From assembly GCA_008973525.1 (NCBI GenBank), contig WACJ01000437.1, forward strand, positions 62,001 through 126,000: DNA of 64,000 bases. The letters are read 5' to 3'. The notes beneath the pieces are model-generated. The model was given only the letters and a program-made list of their open reading frames with translations, made no database searches and was not told the origin of the DNA. The DNA is from Stenopsyche tienmushanensis (Eukaryota; Arthropoda; Insecta; Trichoptera; Stenopsychidae). A program made the position numbers and the translations under genes. Positions 55,540-64,000 of this stretch are shown here, piece after piece; positions within the stretch are counted from its first letter, which is position 1; each line of letters begins with the position of its first letter.

Positions 55540-57520
55540 TATATTCATGTCCTATGAATTTTCTTTTAAAAACAAACGTTTTTAGATCCTATATAAATGT
55601 TGTAACCTTACTTTCTGGATGACCCTTGTATGTAGATTAGAAACATCAAAATTATATTAATCCATACATTCGAGTTTAAATCATATATGATCTCATATTT
55701 AAATATTCGCAACTAATAAATCCAAAAGATCACCTATGTCCTATAATAGATAAAGTCCATTAACTCATTCCGATCCGCTTATTTGTAGGTTCATTCACAT
55801 GAAAATGCGTTTTATAGTTACACTTTATCTAGTTTGGTCGAAAGAAATGTTCTATAACATTTATATTTGTTAGTTTTTAGTTAAAATATAATCAGAGAAT
55901 AAGGTTGATATCCTAAAAGCATTTTTCGTTTATAAATATAAATGACATAAAGATCACTAAAATGTTTATATCTTCCAGATCAGAAGGCATATGGCATAAT
56001 AACAGACATTATATTGCTTTATCAGATGGTTCCAAAAATATCAGGACAGGCGCCAAATCTTTCATGGTGTTTCTAGGGGTTGCGGCATCTCGTTATAGAT
56101 AATAAGCACAGAAGTCCACGATAGACTAAAAAAGAGATATAAGGTGAGTTTGATTGGCGTCAGGTAGTCACCTCGGCAGAAGCAATGCCCATCATCCAGG
56201 TAGGATCAGAGCCGCCAGTCTGTAATAGCAAATAACACAATTGCGGTCGTGACGCTTGTTACTTATCAATTTACGTGGTTAGTTGGGGTCGGAAGCATGC
56301 TGCCTTTAATCCCAAGACTTTCCTTCATACCACCAGATAACAATTTAAACAACAAAAATAAACACAGATTGGTCCCTTGGGACGCCAGCTACCGACACTT
56401 CTCGGGTGGTGAAGTGGCAATAGGCAACTGGTAAATTATCACCATAAAGAGTCAATATTGAGCGACTCCGCCGTTTGTATTATACATGTCGTGAATCAAA
56501 TGAAAATTCTTCCCGATGACTCTTCCTTATGGGCGGCAATGGGAGTCAATGGGTTATCGCATCAATGGGGAATTTCATTATTGTATTACAACCGCATATC
56601 GAGCCATTGAATTCTGAACAAATTGAAGCACATCACCTCAATTTCACCACCCGATGTAACAATGAAGATAAAGACGCAAGTTAAACATTGATGCGCTTCA
56701 AAGTTGCGACGCTTCGTTAACAAGATATAAAAATCCAGCACTTAAGCCATAAATGGGCACGATCATCCCAATACGTCCTAATTGCTCCCATAAAGCTAAA
56801 CATTGCGCGATTCCCGGCATTTAAAACAAAGTCCGATCGAATGCCTGAATATGCGATTCGCTCGATGGCAAAAATGGGATAGCGGGATCATCACTCAATT
56901 TTAATGAAGTCATTACGCGAGGAATGATCGAATTTATATGCAGATCAATTAGGCACGAGGCACGGATCGAATTCGAGATACGTACCGATCGATTTCTAGT
57001 TCGTATTATTTTGATTGACTGTGAAATCAAAAATATCAGCATCAAGGATCCAAAATATTCCCATTATGCACAGATTATGAGAAAAAAATCTCATCAGAGT
57101 CCGACCCCTCGAGATCGTGAGGCGGGAATTAGCCGACGGAACCTTATCCGAGCTGCGGTCTAGGCCTGCGCGCGCACGTACCGCGATATCTAAATGTAAG
57201 TAGTATTTCGTTTAATTCGCCGGATGGGGGAGTAATCGTTTTATGGGACGTGTCAGCAGCTTCGTAGGTCGCGGACGATGTTGTCAATGAAGACTCTAGA
57301 AATTATGAGAACGGATTTTTGGGTCTCCAGAGCCGTAAGAACTGCGGTTATGCGAGTGCGCATTGACCGCAACTATAGCACGTCTTTCTGTGGTCAGAAA
57401 CGCCAACAACTCGAGGCTTGGAAAGCGTCTTTTCTATGTATACTTCCAGAACATACGGAGTATTCACAGAGAGTTGATCCAAGATATGAAATAATCCTAA
57501 ATAATAAGCTTGATGGATAG
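55540..57520. other. Single-copy non-coding stretch
   Basis: No repeat recognised. The part from about 56220 onward is less AT-rich with short motif-less frames (for example 57278-57520). Confidence 0.45.
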
Positions 57521-57524
57521 TTAC

Positions 57525-57722
57525 AGCCGCTGTAGTCGTTGTAGTGTTGATAGATGGCAAATGTTAGTCGATTTGACTAACAAAATATGTATTTTTATTT
57601 TAAAATCCAATTAGATGTTGCTGATATTTATATATAGCACATCTGCTGAAAACGAAAACTACGATGAGGAATCGAACCAATGTAGCACGGGACTTTGTTA
57701 TCGAATACGCTCCGGCTGACGA
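57525..57722 (-). repeat. Second tRNA-derived SINE or tRNA pseudogene
   Basis: The minus strand contains GTCAGCCGGAGCGTATTCGA (box A-like, one base short) and, 28 bp on, GGTTCGATTCC, a perfect pol III box B. It continues without a recognisable acceptor-stem closure into an AT-rich body ending near CAACACTACAACGACTAC. The tRNA fold is not complete, so it is a SINE head or pseudogene rather than a working tRNA. Only one copy is visible here, so the body limits are guesses. Confidence 0.45.
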
Positions 57723-58483
57723 CGACATTCATTTCCTCGAGAAAGATGCTTGTAATTTGTTACAAATGAAAGATTTTACAGGATCTTCATCCAGATAATC
57801 GATACAAGACCTTTCGGCTGATATAGAATACCAAATCGATTGATATTAACAAATATTTTAGCATAATTATATATAAAATTATAAAAATAAACCAATCTAA
57901 ATGCTCAAGTGGTAATAAAAAAACATATAAAGATCCCTCTGGAAGAATAAGTATCGTCGAAATAAAGACTTTTACGACCATGTGGTTTAATTATAGGGAT
58001 GAACTTATAAAATTTGATGACTGGCAATTCATTCTCTTCATCCACTTTAACAAAAAACAAGCACAAAATTAACAATACTGGCAGTCCAGCTTCATTCCAA
58101 TAACCAAGCATTTAGCATTTATTAAATAGATGTCAATAATAGAATAACAATTGATCTACGATAATAATTCAATAAAAATATGATTATAAAAAAAACCTGC
58201 AAATCAAAGAAGATCAACACAATATGAGCAAAAGTTATATCTAAAGACGGTAAAGATAACGATTGATTAAAGCTGCAATGATTCAAATGATTTACAAGCG
58301 TCTGTCTGGCTAATAAATCAATTAATTTGCAAAATATAATACGTTGAAATTGATTGACAAAATGATATAAAAGTTAATGCTAAAATCATTTGGCATTGAG
58401 CCTTTTAATATGAAGCCTGTATTGCAGGATGATCGCGTATTTGCGAGCGAATTCCAGTAATCAACCTCGAAGCTTGCATTCAT
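57723..58483. other. AT-rich single-copy stretch
   Basis: Nothing recognised. Confidence 0.45.
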
Positions 58484-58522
58484 ACCCTTGTCTGTTCGCA
58501 ATTGCTTATCTTCACATTGTTT
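58484..58522 (+). repeat. Short repeat shared with 14349-14387
   Basis: GCATTCATACCCTTGTCTGT then TCGCAATTGCTTATCTTC. The flanks are not clearly shared. Confidence 0.6.
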
Positions 58523-60084
58523 TTGTTAATTAAGACTATGATACATAAAAGACGCCGCAAATGAAGTGGACGCTATATGAGGGTTGACTGAATATGCATT
58601 TGATTTTCGATAAAGGATGCTAAAGTGCATTTCGAAATAGTTTAAATATGCACAACGATATATACTCGACTTACAATCATGCCTTGTGAATATAAATTTT
58701 AAGCTTGATAATTTTAATGTATAATATTAATTTTTGAATATTTTTGCCATATAATAATAGTGTGCAAGTCTTTGATATTCAACAGCAGCTCTTGATCCAG
58801 TCAAGATGCTGTTGATATATGAGTGCAGAAGATGCACCGATTTGCTGCAACGACGACCTTGCATAAAATCCATTCCCATAATTTTAAAATGCAATCTTAT
58901 TTATTATTTTAACAGAGTGTTGACACATTGAAGGCAACACAATTGCCGGTCTCCTTGCAAAATATGCACACAGACCCTAATGGAAAATATACGAAGAGTC
59001 TGTGCTCTAATAATATCGTATGCCCCTCATTCAATAAATACAACATCATAATTTCAAAAAGCACACCTGAAGGCTGACAAGGTGCACTCGCCATTTTGTA
59101 CCTGCAACTATACCTGTCAAAACCTCCTATATTGAATAAATATATAATATTTCCTATATTCGCATGCAATTTATGTAGAAGCGGACGTCACTTCGTGTGC
59201 AGCTCAAGAAACTGCACAAGAAAAGAAGCCCCGCTGCGAAGAAAGAAAATATGACACAGCGTAATCGGAACGCACTTGGAAGGGCTGAAAGTCCTATCAA
59301 AACGACGATGAACGAAGCACCACAATCTCCGCATGAATGAATTTATGTCTGTTAGGCAATATGCAAAGATGAGAACTAGTCCAATCACTGGGGTTGCGGT
59401 TATTTACGATCGATTCTGCGATATCCATACACTTCACGCATAAATTTCAACAATAAAACAGTCGCATCAATGGTGAAATATACCCAGACAGTTTCGACAT
59501 TAGCATAGTTAATCGATTCCGTGTGTTGTTCGACTGAAAGAAAAACCAAGTTGCTCCAAAGAAACGACGCCAACGCCATAAGAACGGTTGTCGTGAGATA
59601 ACTCTGCCGATCGTCGACAAAATCCTTTTATTTAATGGAAAATCATAAGAATTTTATTCCACAACTATGTCCAATGGATAACCGGTTATGGTAGCTCTAA
59701 ATCATGACCTGGGCAAGTCTTTTTTATGACTATTTCAATGGCTTAATGGAATGATACACAAACGTTTCGCTCAATGCCTTTGAGATCGCGAACAATAGTC
59801 AGTTAAGTCTTAAAAGTACTCGTATATGTCTTTCATGTATGGGGAATATCTTATTACGTTAATAAGTAGCGAATGCTTGTTGCTAATTCACAGCAAATTA
59901 GTGAATACGATCGTATAAGCTCGAGGGCAGGGCTTATGCTGATTATTAGTCAGCTGAAGTTAACAACGACATTTATTTAAACAACGTATTCATCCATATT
60001 TCTTCTTAATACACTCATTTTGCATTTGGAAATGCATTTTTTTTTCAATTATTATAAATTTTCGTATCAATCGAAGGACAGTAA
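58523..60084. other. Single-copy non-coding stretch
   Basis: No repeat or exon recognised. Short motif-less frames include 58909-59169 and 59188-59388 (minus). Confidence 0.45.
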
Positions 60085-60112
60085 TATGGGTAAACCGACG
60101 GGAATGTGTTAA
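60085..60112 (-). repeat. TTAA-type element end (TTAACACATTCCCGTCGG)
   Basis: The reverse complement is TTAACACATTCCCGTCGGTT then TACCC. The same 18-bp end occurs in opposite orientation at 61139. The element body should lie to the left, but its far end was not found. Confidence 0.55.
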
Positions 60113-60139
60113 GATGCCATATTCATTATCGAAAGTGCG

Positions 60140-60235
60140 CGATCTCCTTCAAGGATCTTACAGGTGGTCCTGCAATACTTTGAAAATTATGATAAACTTG
60201 GATCGAGACAATCGAATCAGAAATATTAATACACT
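60140..60235 (-). repeat. SINE fragment
   Basis: GCGATCTCCTTCAAGGATCT and TACAGGTGGTCCTG match the tail-proximal part of 43996-44436, and AACTTGGATCGAGACAATCG then AATCAGAAATATTAATA match its centre. It is interrupted at 60236 by the foldback MITE. Confidence 0.65.
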
Positions 60236-60800
60236 TAAATCTTTTTTTATGCGGTAAATGCGTTCTGCGGAAAATCGCACAAAAAAAAGCTATGACGTAA
60301 AAAAGTGAAGATACGCTCCATGGATTTTAAAAACCGCATAACTTTGAAACAGCTATATAAAATATATCCAAGATCGCATAAAAAAAGTCTATAAAAAAAA
60401 TGGCAACTGTTTCTTCACACAGATTCGTTCACAGTTAAAAAGTAAATTAAATAATTAAAACTTGAGATATCATATCAATCTTGTTGAAAAAAGTAGTTTC
60501 GATAAAACGGCGTTATAATATTTCATTATGATAGGATCGGCCAAACAGCTATAATTCCGTAAGTAGTTGAAGTTTTAGAAATTTTTTTGGAGAATGTATT
60601 TTTAAAAGTCGAAACATAGGATAAATACAAAAAAAAAGACAGTTAAAAAAAAATCTAAACCAAAATAAAGTTATATGTTGATGATTTATTTCCTATTTTA
60701 TCCAAAATATCTCAATAAGTACTCTTTATGTAATTTTAAAAAGAGAAAAAATTGCTTTAAAAAAATCGCATAACTTCGAAATCGCACAAAAAGAGTTTTG
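60236..60800. mobile_element. Foldback-like MITE, divergent subfamily
   Basis: Left ACTTAAATCTTTTTTTATGC. Inner strings GATACGCTCCATGGATTTTA, AAAACCGCATAACTTTGAAA and CAGCTATATAAAATATATCC match 39250-39325. Right AAATCGCATAACTTCGAAAT, CGCACAAAAAGAGTTTTGAG. About 565 bp. It sits inside a SINE fragment. Confidence 0.75.
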
Positions 60801-61138
60801 AGTGTGCTTCTTTTATCTGGACATGAATCGGAATTTTTAGAATAAAAATACGAATTATTTCAACCCCTATTTATATTTATGTAATCTTATTTCATTCATT
60901 CATTCATGTTCTTATGCAATTTATTATTTATGAAAATTTCAATCAAACTGAATAAAATCGATCTAAATTATCCACGTTTTGTTCTGCAATCTTTTTACTT
61001 AAAATATCGTCGATCTGCAGATGATAATTTTTGTAAAACTAGGTCGTTCGTTGAGGATTAAGATAGCTATGATCATAAGATAAAGAGTAAATGATGTGAT
61101 TACATGTACATCAATAGATCCGTCGCGTATTGTAAGTA
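60801..61138. other. AT-rich stretch
   Basis: Only a short CATT-type simple repeat near 60895-60906 is recognisable. Confidence 0.45.
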
Positions 61139-61165
61139 TTAACACATTCCCGTCGGGTTACGCTT
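61139..61165 (+). repeat. TTAA-type element end (TTAACACATTCCCGTCGG)
   Basis: TTAACACATTCCCGTCGGGT then TACGC. It is identical over 18 bp to the inverted end at 60112. The body should lie to the right, but no second end was found before the window's end. Confidence 0.55.
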
Positions 61166-62635
61166 AGCATTGCCTTTCGCCTCAAAACAAAATGTCATCT
61201 GAATCTTTGTTTTTTGGAACGTTTATATAAGATATCATATCGAAATGTATTCAAGCACAAGTTTTATACATTTATTGAATGCTTTGAAATACCGCAAAAA
61301 AATATTTTTGTTCGAATAAATTTATTCCAAATTTCGAAGAACACATTGTATTTTTTTATGCTGATATAAAATACCTAATAATTCCAAGAGCCTTTTAAAC
61401 AGTGGCTAATAATTGCATCCGTTAAGAGATCTTATAAAATGAATGGTAAATATTCAACGGAAATTATGAATTTAAAGAGATTTTAACTCAAAGCCAGAGC
61501 AAAATATTTACATCCTAGCTTTATCGCGTCGAAAGCAATTCCATTAGGCGATCTCGAAAGAAGTAATGAATAACGCGGCCAGAGGAGCACTGCTCGCGTT
61601 TTTAAACGACTTCGATTCCAGAAAATCTATAAGCCTTTAATTTTATTGCCGCAATTACGACCGGAAATAGTTTATGAGCTGGGAAACGATTTGTGGAAAC
61701 GCAGCCAGCTCGTTATATCGGCTCGCGCGAAATCACAGACCAGCTCCAACAGGTGAAGGTCTAAATAAACCGGAGACCGTGAGTTAGGAAAGAGGGTCCA
61801 TCCGGTTGTTAGATCGCGCCCACAGCAGCAGGACTATAAATTTGCCATTTAAACGATGTCCTGCTCGCGGGCAGCCAGCTCCGCTTGCCATTTTCTTTGA
61901 GAAACTCGATCATCGGACGCGGTTGTTAAATGATAAAATAGACCCCTTGGGTGCAAAAGAAATCTTTATAATAATCACCCCTTAATCGCCCATCTGCCGT
62001 CTCGCAATACTTGAATAATATTATGGAAGTTTCCGGAAAACGCGCCAACTTTTGTGGATGAGTTCTTATCTGATCAACACTCGAAATTTATTGAAACAAG
62101 GCGATCTCGAACCTTGATATGCTTATCTTATCACACGGACAAAAAAAACATTGCCAAGATACAATTTGAAGGTCCTAATTTTGTTAGAAATAGCATATTA
62201 CCAAAATGATTTCGAATTTCCAATCCTCTCAGTACCAACGACGATATATCGTTACGTACGCGATGGCGCCCTAATATTCGCTTCGCGAGATAAATCTTTC
62301 TCAATATAACATAACACATTACGGGCCGCTGAATTGGGGCAAATGTGGGAGATCACATATTTAGTCGTTAAATTTCACAGTGAAAAATTTTTTTTTCTAT
62401 AATTTTAATTTTTTAGTAAAGTCTTAAATATATATAAGACCATCTCTCAGCAAAACTAGAAAAAAATATTGCGTTTATAATTTTTTTTTTGTACGTCAAG
62501 TTCAAATAACGAAACTCTCGAAAACACGCGTTTACGCGTGAACGGACCGCAATGTGTTTTAATAGAACGTTATATGAAACCAAGTAAGTCAAAGTCTTAG
62601 TGTTGTCCCGCAGGTGGTGGGTTAGGCGATCTTAA
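61166..62635. other. Single-copy stretch with GC-raised island
   Basis: About 61540-62060 has visibly higher GC and CpG than its flanks and no match to any repeat in the window (for example CTCGCGGGCAGCCAGCTCCG at 61864). No frame there has a recognised domain. Candidate host regulatory sequence. The rest is AT-rich and featureless. Confidence 0.4.
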
Positions 62636-62641
62636 CCTTAA

Positions 62642-62790
62642 TTAACTGTGCTAAAAATACCCGCGCTCACCGATGATATGTATTTGGTACACCACTATTG
62701 TTTGAATTGGCTATAATTGAGGTTGAAATGTAATAATTTTTCTAAAGTTATAAAATTGTACGAAATACATCACCGGTACCAAAAGATTAA
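62642..62790 (-). mobile_element. Small TTAA element, family Y
   Basis: TTAACTGTGCTAAAAATACC, then CGCGCTCACCGATGATATGT, ATTTGGTACACCA on one side and GTACGAAATACATCACCGGT ACC then AAAAGATTAA on the other. The subterminal motifs CCGATGATATGTATTTGGTAC and CCGGTGATGTATTTCGTAC are inverted relative to each other. About 149 bp. An alternative left TTAA lies at 62632. Confidence 0.65.
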
Positions 62791-62858
62791 CTAGTATCAT
62801 CGACTGAATAGGGAATGAAGTGTAGCAAGCAAAATATTTTTTATCATATATATATACA

Positions 62859-63352
62859 CTTGGGTCTGTTTTTATGCGGATCTTTTTTATGCGAATTCGA
62901 AGTTATGCGGTTTTCAAAAATAATGAAACATATCCATCATTTTTCTATAGAGAACAAAGCTTTTTTTTATGCGAATGTGCATTAAAATAATCTAAAATTA
63001 GCACTAGTGCAAATTACAACCGTTAAATGTGAGTTTATATAAGGCGATGGTCGAACGGAATTGATTTTAAATCTGGAAACTCAAGAAACTAAGGAATTGC
63101 ATTTATACGATTATCGAGTGAAATAGACTTTAATAAAGCAATTCTAAGATAAATACGAATTGTGCTTTTATTCATATTAATTTTTTATAAACTTTTTTTA
63201 TGCGATTTTTGGTACATTCTATCACATTTGTTTGAAGTTATGCGGTTTTCAAAAATAATGGAACTTATTCATCAGTTTTCTATGTAGTTCAAGTATTTTT
63301 ATGCGACTCCCCGTGGAACATCCATCGTATAAAAACAAACCTAAGAGTATAT
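62859..63352. mobile_element. Foldback-like MITE, most complete copy
   Basis: Left ACACTTGGGTCTGTTTTTAT then GCGGATC, right CGTATAAAAACAAACCTAAG with TATATATA flanks. The subterminal motif ATGCGGTTTTCAAAAATAAT then GAAAC or GGAAC occurs in each arm (62907 and 63240), with GCGAATT- or GCGACTCC-type strings near each end. The central 63000-63190 part is unique to this copy. About 494 bp, non-coding. Confidence 0.8.
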
Positions 63353-64000
63353 ATATTTGGCATTTGCTAAAATATTAACTTTTTGAACTTTTTAAATAGC
63401 AATCGTCTAGATACAGTTTTTCAGTCGACACTAAAATGTTTAAAGTATATTTAATTATTATAAACATTTATATTTCTTAGAAATTTGTAAGATCAAGTGT
63501 TGAATTAAGAAATCTAGAATTCAAAGTCTTCAACAAAATACAGAGTTCTTCGTAATCTTAATCTTAAACATAATATATGCAGCAGAAACGTGAACCTTAT
63601 ATAAGTATTATGCAATTGGACTAAAGTCTTCAAGAATTATACAAGAGAATTGTGGCATTATTGTTATACTCCAAGATGGATAGAAACAATTAAATCTTAA
63701 TGATTATCAAGCGAATACTTTGGCGAGAAAATAGGCTGTAACATATCAAGCTGCCGAATTTCAAGCAACGGGAATGATCCAATCCAATATTTTCTAAAGT
63801 TCTCCTATTTTGAATTGGCGAAGTTAATTCAAAATAGCAGTGTATGAAAATGCAAAAAAGCTATAAAATTTAGAGTCTGTATGATAACAGAAATATATCT
63901 AGACAATGGTTGTATGCAAATGAAGTTCCAAAATATGCACCAAAGCCAACATAAAACAAAAAATGCATGATAACTATGTGGTGAACAAATAGAAAAAAAT
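63353..64000. other. AT-rich stretch to window end
   Basis: Nothing recognised. Confidence 0.45.

Noticed and set aside
57650..57722. Functional tRNA gene on the minus strand
   Set aside because: Box B is perfect but box A is short and the acceptor and anticodon stems do not close. Treated as a SINE head or pseudogene.

Overview
This is non-coding, repeat-rich nuclear DNA from an animal, most likely an insect or another arthropod. It is strongly AT-rich, CpG is not visibly depleted, no host exon can be recognised, and the transposon mix (several mariner lineages, Tc1-like and Tigger/pogo remnants, hAT ends, a Helitron-like 5' end, tRNA-derived SINEs and many TTAA-flanked MITEs) is typical of arthropods. 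The species cannot be named from the sequence alone. I found no intact host protein gene, no rRNA, no convincing functional tRNA gene, no CRISPR array and no operon. Every long reading frame with a recognisable product is a decayed transposase. The remaining open frames look like chance frames.

Layout. 0-6 kb: two hAT-type MITEs (one with a 30-bp tandem array), a SINE fragment, a minus-strand DDE transposase scrap, a CCCGGGAT-ended repeat (family X) and an internally deleted mariner. 6-14 kb: mostly single-copy sequence, interrupted by a mariner nested in a different TA-flanked element (8.4-9.4 kb) and a TTAA element with perfect GGACGTATATATACGTCC palindromes (11.3-11.9 kb). 14-28 kb: a dense set of TTAA-flanked elements (families R, Y, P and others), another family X copy, two family D copies, a probable Helitron 5' end and a foldback-like MITE invaded by a family R copy. 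28-42 kb: long single-copy tracts with scattered family X, Y, foldback and pogo-type MITEs and a Tigger-like transposase C-terminus at 40.2-40.7 kb. 42-48 kb: a hAT shell around a mariner pseudogene, a near full-length tRNA-derived SINE, a mariner beside Tc1-like scraps and another mariner derivative. 48-64 kb: pogo MITE, family D, a second mariner lineage touching a 1.1-kb TTAA element that itself carries a 536-bp TTAA insertion, a second SINE type, two large foldback MITEs and small TTAA MITEs.

How the parts relate. Most recognisable elements are non-autonomous and probably moved by enzymes encoded elsewhere. The best-supported inference is that a piggyBac-type (TTAA) system has been very active here. 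Several otherwise dissimilar families share a TTAA border with a GAC...GTC-type palindrome roughly 15-25 bp inside. The two copies of one family (14744-15414 and 54401-55539) form an empty-site/filled-site pair that shows a later insertion at a TTAA with duplication of the TTAA. Single-copy islands with visibly higher GC (about 12.5-13.0 kb, 61.5-62.0 kb and others) are the only candidates for host regulatory function. Repeat-family names (R, X, Y, D, P, foldback) are mine, for this window only.
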